A stretch of DNA of 64,000 nt, taken from the NCBI GenBank assembly GCA_020744425.1, contig JAGMUV010000010.1, positions 1,860,001 to 1,924,000 on the forward strand. The letters are read 5' to 3'. The DNA is from Dactylonectria macrodidyma (lineage: Eukaryota; Ascomycota; Sordariomycetes; Hypocreales; Nectriaceae). The translations under genes were made by a program, and so were the position numbers. Under the pieces are notes generated by a model that worked only from the letters and a program-made list of their open reading frames with translations, did no database searches and was not told the DNA's origin. The stretch's first letter is position 1. Each line of letters starts with the position of its first letter. This document shows, one piece after another, positions 49,566 to 60,506 of this stretch.

Positions 49566-52500
49566 TATGAGACGTCGAAAAAAAGTCGTCTGAGAAGTGA
49601 TGCGGTATTGAAGTTGAGGCTATCCGGCAGTATATATATCTCTTTTGTCGAGGCTCAGTCCCACCATGAAAAGATATGGCAACAGGCAGAATGCAAATAG
49701 ACGAAAACAGTAAGTTCCGTCAGACTATTAAATCACAGCAATTTTTGGCGGTTGCGAATTGAATTGACACGTTTCTTCTTGGTAAGCCAGCCTGAACGTG
49801 CATTAGCTTGGGCCTATCAAAGGTTGCACTACTTACTTAGTTCCTGCGGCTGAACGGTCGGCGTCGAGTTTAAAAAGAAATTGGCTTTAGATTAGGCTAC
49901 TTGGCTACCTCTGTTTTCTTGTCGGGGGGCGCAATAAATACCCATGACTGCACGACAGCCAAATGCTAGTGGCCGGTTCATATCTCACATAATGATACTG
50001 TGGGTTGTAGAATATCTTAACCTTTGAGGTTTTGTCAAACTGGGTGTTCCCTTTCATCACTTATCTTCATCGAGCGCTCATGTTCATATCGAAAAATTCA
50101 TAAATGCCATCGTATCCTCAGGGCCCACGCGAGGTCCCACTGGCTCACATGCGCATTGACTGGATCACCAAAAACCGAATCCTGGTGCCCCACTGTCACG
50201 ATGCTGTGAAGAAATAGCCCCACCAGAACTTTCAAGTGCCTCACGCTTGAGGTTCTAGAGCCTCCTTGCTGGCTCGTCTGGGGTCACGGTTCACTAGTGT
50301 AGTGCAGTCGCACAGTCATGTTTCTCGTCGTCGTTATTTCAGTTCTCGTGCCTCCATTCGAGCCCGAAAATTTGTCGTTATAGATCTTATCTAGGAATCG
50401 TTAGACAGGAAAGCCTGGATACGTCGCCGTCGTTGAAAATTTGAATGGAGGCTAACGAAGTACGTGTCCGAAACGTCAGACGATACACGAATTACCTAGT
50501 CGGGCTGTGCTTGATATCGGCGGTTTCCTATTCCGACACTCGTCAGCGATAGGCTCGAAAGATTCCTGTGCAGGTCTTGCTCGGTCTCTTCAAAAGGTCT
50601 CGCAATCAGCTAGCTCAACTTCATGATCCTTGCATCTCCGTAGCTACCTCACTCTCTTGCTGTCTTGTTGTCTGTATCTCCACGCTTTATATTCTGGACC
50701 TCGCGAAGATAAATTATAACACTACGTAGTAGTGACTGCTGACCCACAGCGCTTGATTCCTCAACTTAAACTAGGCAGTAGAAACTTACTTTCAAGCCCC
50801 TAAAGCTTGTTGTAAGGAAACTTAAGCTTTAATAACACTGATATGTTCATCGTAAATGTTTAGAAGTGTCGTGGTGAGCTTGGAATTAGCTCAGAAGTAC
50901 ATCTTCAGCTAGCAAGCTGAGTATCTTCGAAGTCTATTTGTCCCATCCTACAACGACCTGGTATGATTACGTAATCCGTAGATGAAATGCCCGCTTTTGG
51001 GTTGATCACATTTTTGTGCAATCAGCGTTCCGTGGAGCTTCGGTTGTAGCATTGTTGAGCAATTAAGCTAGGTTACATGGCGACATAAATACTACCCGTT
51101 TACTCTGAAGTTTCCAGAGCTGGGATCTCTTGAGCTGAAGAGACGATGATCGTCCAAGCACATCCTGCTTAGTGCTAAAGAGCGAACCATTCATGGTAAT
51201 TCATTGCCAGTACTGTTTCCTCTTCTATCGCCAAGAGCAAGTATTCTCTTGCTTTCTTGCATCCTTTCCTCACGAGCGAGAGCAAAACACTCGCACGAGC
51301 CAGAAAGTCTGTTCCCAGAGACTACGGAAGCATCATTTGCCTCCCAGCGATACAGAGCTGCCACATTCTCGGAGTACCACTACAATCTCTAGGAAGGAGC
51401 ATATGGCAAACTTTTATAAACCTAGAATAATCTTGTTTTATGCAAGTGAAAATGTCAGTTTGAAAAGTATATAAAGGCCGCAAAACGGCTGGAGGCCTTA
51501 CAATTCCGAGAAGGGCCCGAATGACCTGCAGATCCGACTTCAGCCTTACCAACTGTGGAAGAGCACAAGCCACAGGTTTAAGGTGATCATGAGCTCTTTG
51601 ATCTTCTAGAATAGGCCTCGATTCATTGGCTGCTCTCATGGTTTAAGACATAGCAAGCGCAATATGAAGGTTGGCAAAGGATGCTATTTGATGTAACATC
51701 GTTGAGCGATTTTGGTTTTGGTACACTGACCTGATGGAGAAAATGAATGATTCTTCATCGTACAGTTGAGACACTGGGTGGCCAGCGTTGAAGAATTCTC
51801 TGAGCTATCCTTCCGCAATGTTGGACGGTGGCAGGGAATGGAGCGCTGACTCATCTATCACATGGAGAGAAGAATGCATCGTCCAGCCGAACACAAGATC
51901 TCATAGTACAGATCATAAGGCATCTGGATGGTGGTCTGTGTCTGAAATATCCAGGAGGGTCTCAACTGCACAAGAGATAATGACATGTAGTTGGCGTAGC
52001 CTATAAAAGAGATGCCAGATACTCTCAAACGAAAAGTCGATGGGAAGCGTATACCATTTTAGGGCTTAGAATCAATGGGCCAACTTGTATTACGTATGTT
52101 AGCGATGTTGTCGTGGTCTAGTATATAAATCGGATTATTGGCCAAGGAATGAGCAGCGGCACGACACCTAACGTGTCCTGGTTGTCGGTGGTGGAACGTT
52201 AGGCAATCGAAATGTATGTGGTTATGTCTACTTCCGCTTACACATCACATTATTTCCCAGATGAGGTAAAATGCTAAATTATATAGTGCTTGCGTAATAA
52301 TTAAAAAGCAACTATCTTAATTACAATGCCATTAAACATCTTGAGCCACGGGCCCGAGAAACCCGCACCTCCGGAGTTTAGTGCTGTGGCGCACATAGCC
52401 CCAAAGAACCTCGGACTTCGCACATAATACTTGTCTGAGTATCCGCCGAGGTTTCCTTTTTTGTATTAGCTTTTAGGCATGCCTTGTGTATTCGTATTTA

Positions 52501-52929
52501 CATATTTGCTGGATCAAGACGCATGGAGCGGCGCCATCAAGCAGCTGTGTCCGGCGCAAACAGGAGCTCGTCCGAGCCTGCCTCATCCTACCTAATCAAG
52601 TCTATCGCCTTCAGACTTCTTTGTATTCTCTATTGCAGCTCTACTCCACTTTACCGTCGATCGAGCTCTGCTGACTGCATGCTCATTGCGAGAGTCGGCT
52701 TGGGCGATGTCATTTTTCAGTGTGTTGAAATGAGGAGATTCGGATCGCTTGATACTACCTTAATGTGCACTAGAAGAACTAATTTTCATGTACGGGCGCG
52801 ATTTCTGTGGAATATTCTTCTTTCCTCTACGGATTGCCCCCGGAATGGAGTAGGCTTTGGGAGCCCCCTTGGTTAGGCTGATGAGCCTCCATCCTCTCGC
52901 ACGATCTAGTCTTACATCGGGCTTTTCGA
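49566..52929. other. Long intergenic stretch
   Basis: About 3.4 kb with no recognisable gene. Short frames at 50024-50209, 51172-51474, 51322-51639, 51788-52006 and 52484-52876 have no family resemblance. An AT-rich patch lies near 52260-52330. Confidence 0.5.
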
Positions 52930-53852
52930 TCAGGCCGAATCCGCCAACGTCTTCTGCTTTCTTGCCCACTCTTCAACACTAAGCACACTACCCAAGATTT
53001 GTTGGCACTCACTCGGATCACCAGGTTGAACTCCCAAGCCCAGCCACTAGAGAAACGTGTTAGGAAACTGCAAACTATAGCTGGAGAGGGACACCTTACC
53101 TTGAACATTTGGCGGTAGTGATATGGCGATAGGGCTAAAACTAGCCATCGTGGTAACCAAACTCTCCAACTTCGGGTGCCTTCAGCTTTACCCAGAGCGG
53201 CCTGTAGCTGATCTACATTGACTCTGTCACCGGCCAAGTCGATGATCTTGCTCTTGAAATTGTCCGGCTCTCGTATCGCTTTGGCTATCATCCTTCCGAT
53301 ATCTTCGCAGGCTACGTACGGCTGGGCCACATCTCTAAGCGTAGCCGCAAAAGCGCCTAGCATAAATGCCCGGCCAACGCCAGCTGGAGGAAGAACCTCC
53401 ATGAGGCCGCTTGGTCGCAAGAATGTCCAGGAAAGTCCCGACGCCTTGATATATTCCTCAATCTGAAACTTCGAGTAGAAATACTCTACTGCCTGAGCGA
53501 TGTCCGCTCCAGCCACAGATGAAAAGACGAGGTGCTTGACGTTCGCTTCCTTGGCTTTATCAGTGAACAGCTTGCCTTGTTTAATCTCTCCAGCAACATC
53601 TCCCTCGCCTCGGAAATCCGTCACAAGATATGCCGCGCCGCATCCGGTAAGCGCGGTAAGCAAGCTATCTCCGTCAAGGAGATCACCCCGCGCGAGTTCG
53701 ACGTTACGGTCGGCAAGAGCTTTAGATGCCGCAGAGGATGGGTTTCGTGTGAGAGCCCGAATCTTCAGGTTGTTGTGGCCACTTGCTAAGAGGGCATTTG
53801 TAACTGCTCCACCTTGCTGACCAGTCGCGCCGACGACGAGAATAAGAGGCAT
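52930..53852 (-). CDS. NmrA-like NAD(P)-binding protein
   Basis: Atypical short-chain dehydrogenase (Rossmann fold) of the NmrA group, whose members sense NAD(P) redox state or act as reductases; the founding member modulates nitrogen metabolite repression. Two exons, 53852-53100 and 53046-52930, give 289 aa. The nucleotide-binding motif LVVGATGQQGGAVTNALL opens the protein (residues 4-21). RALTRNPSS sits after beta-2, where it selects NADP-type cofactors. GCGAAYLVTDF, VKHLVFSSVAGAD and LRPSGLMEVLPP follow in family order. The catalytic Tyr-x-x-x-Lys is replaced by a YFYSKFQIEEYI segment, which retains a Tyr and Lys. The C-terminus, recovered only by splicing, ends SVEEWARKQKTLADSA. An unspliced reading would give a spurious basic tail. 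The function here is unknown. Confidence 0.93.
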
Positions 53853-54714
53853 GCTGATGGAGTATTCGGTGTGTTAAGTTATAAAGATGGCAAGGAAGTG
53901 GTACAAGGATAAGAGCGTAATTCTAACGACTTGGAGTAGATTCGGCATTGGGCACCAGCTTAGAATATATGGTGGTCTAATCCGTACCTATTTTTAGATG
54001 GGCCCATAACTTAGTTCACAACACTCGCGAATTTCCGTTTGCGACAAAGGGCCGGAAATCTGTAATAAAATTGATAGTCATATAGTCTAAAAAACAAAGG
54101 TCCGGCCGCTTCTAGCAGCTAGAAGATCTCATCCCTTCATAGCTGTTAAAGCTGATAATCTTCCTTGAATTCTTTCCCTCTAAAAAATCCCTTAAAATCC
54201 CTGAGACCTAGGGAGTTGAATCCCAGTCCCCACTTCCTCCTTGGACCATGTCTGACCCGCCTCGCGTCAGTAACTTCTTCTCTGGCTCCCGCCCGTTGAG
54301 GTCAGGGAGGTCTGGCTTTTCCTAGCTTCTTAATACGGTCTAGCATAGCGAGAGCTCAGCCAGCGAGCCCTCCCCGATTCAGTCCCGAAAGACCACTTAG
54401 TCCCACATGACTACCTTGCGCCTAGGGATTCCAACATGGTCCAATTTAACAATAGCTACCTATTTAAGTGTGGTTTCTCCCTCGTCCGCCAAGGTCGTTT
54501 CACTAGGCGAGTGACTTCGCCTGACGCAAGCTGCTGCCGCCTCTGGAGCACGTGACAAAGCCTCAGCCCTCAGCCTCAGCCTTAAATGCAGAAGCATTCT
54601 GACGTGGCCATTTCATACGAAATAGTTACAAGCCTTACCTCCATCTACCTCTCGCTGAAAAAAAGGGCAAACACAGTTAGTTACTCAACGACACTGAATT
54701 GGTACAAGAGCGCC
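53853..54714. other. Intergenic, 5' region of the large orphan gene
   Basis: Shared upstream region between the NmrA-like gene (minus) and the orphan gene (plus). No gene recognised. Pyrimidine-rich stretches occur near 54170-54310. An in-frame ATG at 54586 precedes the preferred start. Confidence 0.5.
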
Positions 54715-57237
54715 ATGGCTCAGGAGATGCAGGTTGGGAGGCTCGACCTCACCAGCCGTGCTATCGACTTGACAACGGTGCTGCTTCGCGCAACGACATC
54801 GTCCAGCTCCCTGATGAAAGGCGCGTGGGAAATCGGGCAGTGGCTCGGCCGCGAAAGAGTGAACCAATATGAACTCCTCGACTGCATGGAAAAGGCTAAG
54901 GGCCTCGCGTTTGCGAACAAGAGCGGCCAGCAGTTCTTCGACAAAATCATCCAGGGCCTCGATACCGTGCCCGTTGGACCACTGTTTCTGCAGTACTCGG
55001 GGTCACTTGGGCGCCTGATGGCTGGCGATTCGAATCTGAGTTGGATCGTGTCGACGGTGGCGTGTCTCTTCCAGCATCACAGGGACGACATGCTCGTGAC
55101 TGAGACGTTGACGGCGTGTATTATGGAGGCGCACCGCTCGCGCGGACAGGAACACGACGTCGTACCTCGAGATCGGTTCACATACGATCCCGAGCATACC
55201 AGAGTGCGAGCTGTGGTGCGCAAGATTGTCTCCAGCGTTTGGTACAACGTCGTCAACGTTGGCTGCGACACGATCCCGCTGCCGGACGAGCTCCTCTCCA
55301 TCTGTCCAAGGGGCCACTATCTCGACCCTGCAGAATTCGGCATGGTCATCAATACCATTCATGCTTGCTGCCCCTCCAAGGCGATTCTGCGAACAACGCA
55401 TCTTTTGCGCGACATCCTGCTTTGGCTTCTGTTGCACTACGACGGCACCATTGTCGTCAATGTTGGTGGGCATATCGTCTATACGGCGGATTTCGGGAAC
55501 GCCGAACGCGAGCTCGAGGTCAACGTCGCCTCTCCATGCCCCCACGACGGTGACTGTAGTGCCACGGGACAGGCGTCATACAAGATCCTGCGCCATGTTT
55601 CCGGCAAGTTTGAGGACTTCCTCTCAGGTTACATCTTTTCCGACTTTACCGACTCGACACCGCGGCCGGGAATCAGGCAGAAACTGTATGAAGTTCCTCG
55701 GCTGTACCCCATTGAAAGCCCCATGCGGTTCCAAGTGGTACAGACCTTGGTGAAGCGCACATCTCAGTCGATAATGCAGTGGCTGCTAGAAGTCCCGTTG
55801 TCACCCTTGGCAGAGTCTCCGGGGTTCGGTGCCGAGCCAACTCGACCAGCCGCTGAAGGCGAGACAACGGTTTCCCTTGCCCTTGGAAGAGTGCCATCGA
55901 TCATCAACTTGAATTGGGGCAACGCGCCTGCCCCATGTATTATCTTCAGTCACCTGGGCGAGGTAGATCACACTGATCAAAACCATTACGATCAAGATGT
56001 GCGGGATACTTCGAGGCAAAGTTTAGCCATCCTCCTCAAGTATTTCCCGATTCTCAAGGATCTGGTTTCAAAGGTGAGTGCGGACTGTCGGTGCTCAGGC
56101 TGCTCCCGTCCCCAGAGGTCTTATCCTTTCACGTTCGGGTTTGAAAGCCTCAGGCCCGGTTGTCTTAAACGTATAGCCTTGGAAGAAGTCATGCTGCTCC
56201 TAGCCCATGGGGTGGCGGACGGATTTGAGGTCGACACGGTCTCCTCTGTTTCCGACACTACGTGGATCGTCGAAGGAATGGCTACCCTGATCTTGGAGCT
56301 AGTTCGAGATGGAAAAGTCGCCTGGGACACTTGGTTCACCTTGGCGTCATGTGTCTACCTAGGCTGCCCGTTCCATAAACCCGTGGGACCGATGGACCCG
56401 GCTTTCGGCGGAACGGCAATTGCGGCGATTCAGTACGGAGATTTGGCCGCACAGGCGCCTTGGCTAGACTTGACTTGCGAGCTCGCCGTGCGAGGATGCT
56501 TCCGCCTGGTTGGATCGAGGGGCCGACTTGGGGTGGTGACCAGAAGCCATGACGACCACATGCAGTTCCGGAGCGTCGAGGAGAACTTTGCCATTATCGA
56601 AACGGAGAACACCGAGGACGCGTCCCCGTTTTGTTCCCGCTACAAGAAGGCAGCGTTGTCTGTGGACCAGCGACTCATCGTGGACAACGACGAGTCATCC
56701 ATTAAAACCGACATGATTCTCTACCAGACGGACAACAAGTTCTACCGGCTCTCGTTTCGTATCAAAACGAAGAACCACCGGCGAATCGTGGACCCAAGCG
56801 ATGCATTGAGCGCGGTGATTCGAATGAGCCCTTCCATCACCTGTCAACACGGCGACCAGCCCCCTGAGATCTCACCCCTAAATGCGAAGATCTACACCAT
56901 GGATGAAGTTGTTGGAAGGTGGCCCGACGTTGTCCGGGAGTACACCGGATCTACAGCCCGCAGCGGTGCCCCAAAGAGCGGTATATTCCACCTGACACGT
57001 GTCTTAGACACTCATTTGAAGAAGAACATCGCTCTCGCTCTGTCGGTTTCTCCAGTAGCAGTGCCAAATTATCCCAAGGTCGCTTGCACTTCATGCATGC
57101 TCGACCACGCAGGAAAGGTGGCACGGACGCCATTTCGCGAGGGTGAAGGGGGGGAACCAGCGGACCGCTATATTATCAATCTCAGCGCGCGCCTAGCAGG
57201 GCAGGATGGTAGGATGCGGCAGGGATTGATAGAGTGA
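54715..57237 (+). CDS. Large uncharacterised protein (about 840 aa), single exon
   Basis: I do not recognise this protein. The open frame extends back to an ATG at 54586, but I chose 54715 because that ATG sits in the context GCCATGGCT, close to the fungal consensus, and the extra 43 residues look like leader sequence. There are no transmembrane helices, signal peptide or repeats. Features seen: an alpha-helical N-terminal region with SSSSLMKGAWEIGQWLGRERVNQYELLDCM, a mixed central part with DILLWLLLHYDGTIVVNVGGH, and a Cys cluster CRCSGC about residue 458. A hydrophobic helical block follows, CLKRIALEEVMLLLAHGVADG then TWIVEGMATLILELVRDG and SCVYLGCPFHKPVGPMDPAFG. A second Cys pair (CTSCMLDHAGK) lies near 789. 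Codon use looks like genuine coding sequence (G/C-rich third positions) over the whole length. It may be a lineage-specific family. Confidence 0.85.
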   Translation: MAQEMQVGRLDLTSRAIDLTTVLLRATTSSSSLMKGAWEIGQWLGRERVNQYELLDCMEKAKGLAFANKSGQQFFDKIIQGLDTVPVGPLFLQYSGSLGRLMAGDSNLSWIVSTVACLFQHHRDDMLVTETLTACIMEAHRSRGQEHDVVPRDRFTYDPEHTRVRAVVRKIVSSVWYNVVNVGCDTIPLPDELLSICPRGHYLDPAEFGMVINTIHACCPSKAILRTTHLLRDILLWLLLHYDGTIVVNVGGHIVYTADFGNAERELEVNVASPCPHDGDCSATGQASYKILRHVSGKFEDFLSGYIFSDFTDSTPRPGIRQKLYEVPRLYPIESPMRFQVVQTLVKRTSQSIMQWLLEVPLSPLAESPGFGAEPTRPAAEGETTVSLALGRVPSIINLNWGNAPAPCIIFSHLGEVDHTDQNHYDQDVRDTSRQSLAILLKYFPILKDLVSKVSADCRCSGCSRPQRSYPFTFGFESLRPGCLKRIALEEVMLLLAHGVADGFEVDTVSSVSDTTWIVEGMATLILELVRDGKVAWDTWFTLASCVYLGCPFHKPVGPMDPAFGGTAIAAIQYGDLAAQAPWLDLTCELAVRGCFRLVGSRGRLGVVTRSHDDHMQFRSVEENFAIIETENTEDASPFCSRYKKAALSVDQRLIVDNDESSIKTDMILYQTDNKFYRLSFRIKTKNHRRIVDPSDALSAVIRMSPSITCQHGDQPPEISPLNAKIYTMDEVVGRWPDVVREYTGSTARSGAPKSGIFHLTRVLDTHLKKNIALALSVSPVAVPNYPKVACTSCMLDHAGKVARTPFREGEGGEPADRYIINLSARLAGQDGRMRQGLIE

Positions 57238-57876
57238 TAGTTATGACCACTTCTAGAGCAGCGGAGCAGGCGCGTGGCAGCATGTCGCGTCTCCGCCTCT
57301 TGAATCGATTCTCAACGCGCCTCTTACCACGTCAGTGTACCAGCCTCTTCGCGCGTACGATAAGATCACCGCCTATGTAAACGACGGCAGGGGTTCCCTA
57401 ACTTTTGGCCTCGCTTTGAGAGACTTCGGATATGTCTCGATTATGTCACCGCTCCCGCCTCTCCCCTCCTATAGTTATCATTGCCGTTTGGTAATAACTA
57501 TAGTAAAATTCTTCGCCTCACAAATTTCACAAAGCCAGCTATCATCTACTTATCTTATATCTCTTCCCTTCTTGCCTAAGTCTATATTTACTTTAGTTTA
57601 CTTTACTTTATTTTTTTCTGTACTTTGTGGAATACTATTAAATGCGGCTTTGTGCAGATATGTAAATAACTAGCTAAATTCCCCTTAGGATAACTTCAAA
57701 AAGAGTGTGCAGGATACTCTAGATTGGAAGCTCTCTAAGTTGTTTAAAGACTTTTTAAACATCATCTGAGACATTGCATTTAGCTAGCAAATTAACCAAC
57801 GTGTCAAAAGGGGGCCTAAGGTACATTAGCTACCTTCAAGGCCCTCTTCATACTAAATTAAGCATGGCGGGCTACT
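57238..57876. other. Intergenic
   Basis: Holds the 3' region of the orphan gene. The 57480-57680 stretch is T/C-rich with short hydrophobic frames and no gene support. Confidence 0.5.
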
Positions 57877-58566
57877 TCAGAAACTGGCCTTGAGCTCTCC
57901 AAAGTCCAAATCTTTTACACCCCACAAACGGTGGAGATAAGGGTCGCCGTGCGTATTCCGAGTCTGGAGCAAATGGCCTGGAGCCGTGTTGCTAGACAGG
58001 CGTTCCGCCACTGCCAACTGACCTTTCAATCTATTCAAGAACTCTGAGTCATCTATCAAGGAAAATGCTTGTGTCTGGATTGCGTCGGTAACACCTTGTC
58101 GGTGGGATATCGCCGCAACTCCTTGCAGGGAATTGTCGGTCAAGAGGCTGGCAAAGTCAAACACAATATCCTTAGCTCGAAGCTTAGATATTTGATTGAT
58201 GGCCTCGAATGATTTCTGTGGGGATACCAATCACTTAGGTCCAGATTGAAACAATTGCGAGTCCCACCCTCCGGGTGACGATTATGTCTCCATCATCTTG
58301 GTTGGTGAACCCCTCAACCCCAAGCTCGCTTGCATCATCCTGGGTATTATAACCCCCACCTTTTTGAACGCAGCACGGACTCCATTCTCCGGAATGTTGG
58401 CACCAGTGACCTCGGCAGATAACACGTCCCTGTCAAGCGCCAACTCTGATGGCCGCCATAGCCGCATCATGTCGCATTGTTGTTTTTGCAAGCTACAAAC
58501 CCCGCAGCCCGAGGACGAAGACTGGCCCTGAATCGAATTAAATAGGCGTGAATCGAAGTTCATCAC
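57877..58566 (-). CDS. Hypothetical gene, model unresolved
   Basis: Two minus-strand blocks look protein-like. The first is 58566-58360, containing RDVLSAEVTGANIPENGVRAAF. The second is about 58220-57877: SFEAINQISKLRAKDIVFDF, LLTDNSLQGVAAISHRQGVT, FLNRLKGQLAVAERLSSNTA and DPYLHRLWGVKDLDFGELKA. A GT-AG intron of about 55 bases joins an intermediate frame ending IIVTRR to KSFEAIN in phase. The connection between that frame and the first block would need a 20-base intron, which is too short to splice. So there is either a frameshift or a wrong model. I do not recognise the family. Confidence 0.4.
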
Positions 58567-58964
58567 CTATGCCGACTCGATATTGATCAAGGCTTATTAT
58601 GTGCTTCTCCCAAGAGCACTCTCGGGTTGTTCCAGGACCACGCGTGGCTCTCGTGCAGCGATTGTGTGTGATTGCAGCCAGCACCCTATGTACATGACAT
58701 TTATTTAGCGAACCATTCCGGTGTTCTTACTGCATGTAAGCCCCTGGCCGGGTTAGCTATGCATGCAGAGAACAGGTTGTATCACCAACAGTACCCAATA
58801 AGGGCGTGACAACACACCCCATGTCCATGCCCATGCCCATGCCATGGAGCCATGGATGCGTAGTCCCCTCTTTGTCTCTACCGCCATTAAAAGGCACTAC
58901 TGCCACCGGTTCGCTCTAATCCTATCCCGCCGTTAAACTTAAATCCATCAATCCTTTTCCGAAA
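58567..58964. other. Promoter region of methyltransferase copy 3
   Basis: About 400 bases between the unresolved gene and the start at 58965. It contains a short CCATGC repeat near 58818-58856. No gene. Confidence 0.5.
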
Positions 58965-60506
58965 ATGGCTGGTGAAAGTCCTCGCAACGACCAGGAGCCG
59001 ACGCCATCTCCGAAATCGTCGCCGGCCCGTCCCGCCCTTCCCGAACAAGTTATCGAGGCCGATGACGCGCCCGACTCGGACGACGATGCCGACTCGACTT
59101 TAGAAAATGATGTTGAGAGCTCCACCGCGTCCATCACATCTAGTATCCTCCATTACAGAACCATCCAGGGCAGGACATACCACAGCGAGAGGGGTAATGC
59201 CTCATACTGGTACGTCGACCCTGACCCTCCCTGTTACTGATCGCCATTGCAAATATTTCTCATTTCGCGAGAACCAACAGTTGACGACTTTTAGGGGATC
59301 TAATGACGACCGCCAGAGTGAGGCGATGGACATTGCGTAAGGCAAAATTGCACCCGCTGATTCCATGTCTTCAAGGTTCCACTAACAAAGCCAAAGCCAC
59401 CACATGTGGACTCTTGCGCAAGATGGCAAAATCCACATGGCACCTCTTGAGCCGGACATACAGGTTGGAATTCCCAGGAACCCCTTTAATTACATCATAC
59501 TTACCTCCGCATCATATAGAAAGCTTTAGACATTGGGTGCGGAACAGGTACGGATACGCTGAAGAAAATGAACTCCCCTCACTGATCGATTTTGACTAAC
59601 TCACATCCTCCCGGGAAAAAAGGCATGTGGGCAGTGTAAGTGACCAATGGAGACAAGGCGAGATCTGAATGTCCGTTTGTTACTGATGAGTTCAACCAAC
59701 AGCGATTTCGCTGACGACTACCCCTCTTGTGAGGTCATTGGCACCGACATTTCTCCAATACAACCAGTCTGGACACCACCAAACCTGAAATTGTAAGTCC
59801 AAACAATCGCTATCAAATGCCAATTCTTTTCCCACTGATTCCCCTCCCGTCAGTGAAATCGACGATTGCACACAAGATTGGACATTTTCGCCCGGGACCT
59901 TTGACTACATCCATATCCGCTATCTTATTGGCTGCATTCCCGACTGGGGCGAGCTTTTCAAACAGTCGTACAAGACCCTGAAACCAGGAGGTTGGCTAGA
60001 GAGTTTCGAGGCATCGCCTACCATTGAGAGCGACGACGGCACCGTGACACCAACGTCTGCACTGGGTCGATGGGGCCCCATCTTCATCGACGGCTCCAAG
60101 AAGAGCGGGCGAACCTTCACCGTTATTGCCGATGGATTGCAAAGAAAGTATATGGAGGAGGCCGGCTTCGTCGACATTCAGGAGTGGGATTTCAAGGTGA
60201 CATATGCCCTATCCCCTTACCTTTGTTCAGACAGGGTCGCGTGCTAACAGCATATGTTTGCTTGTCCAGTGTCCGCTGAGCCCTTGGCCTAAAGACCCCA
60301 AGATGAAGGAGATTGGCCAATACGGAGAGCTTTTTGCCACCCAGGACACGGAAGGTTTCGTGTTGTTTGTGATGAACTTACTGGGCTGGTCGCATGAGGA
60401 AATTCAGGTCTACATTGCTCATGTTCGACGCGAGATCCGCAATCGCAAAAACCACCCGTACTTCCGATTGAAAACCGTTTGGGGTCGGAAGCCAGAGAAC
60501 CCGTAG
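58965..60506 (+). CDS. LaeA-like SAM-dependent methyltransferase (copy 3)
   Basis: Third paralog of the family, with unknown substrate. Eight exons close the frame: 58965-59209, 59295-59336, 59397-59463, 59520-59547, 59623-59635, 59703-59792, 59854-60196, 60270-60506 (1065 nt, 354 aa, the same length as copy 1). The fifth exon is 13 nt and codes for part of SAM motif I. Motifs in order: acidic disordered N-terminus ([18 protein letters not shown]), [41 protein letters not shown] (divided by a splice), [79 protein letters not shown] and the C-terminal [14 protein letters not shown]. All splice sites are GT-AG. The intact frame indicates a functional gene. Confidence 0.93.

Noticed and set aside
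52827..53045. Continuation of the NmrA-like frame without splicing (341 aa)
   Set aside because: The added tail is basic and unlike the family. Splicing 53099-53047 gives a normal ending SVEEWARK.
55003..55545. 180-codon minus-strand open frame inside the large orphan gene
   Set aside because: Antisense shadow of a strongly coding plus-strand frame; Arg/Asp-rich shadow composition and no domain.
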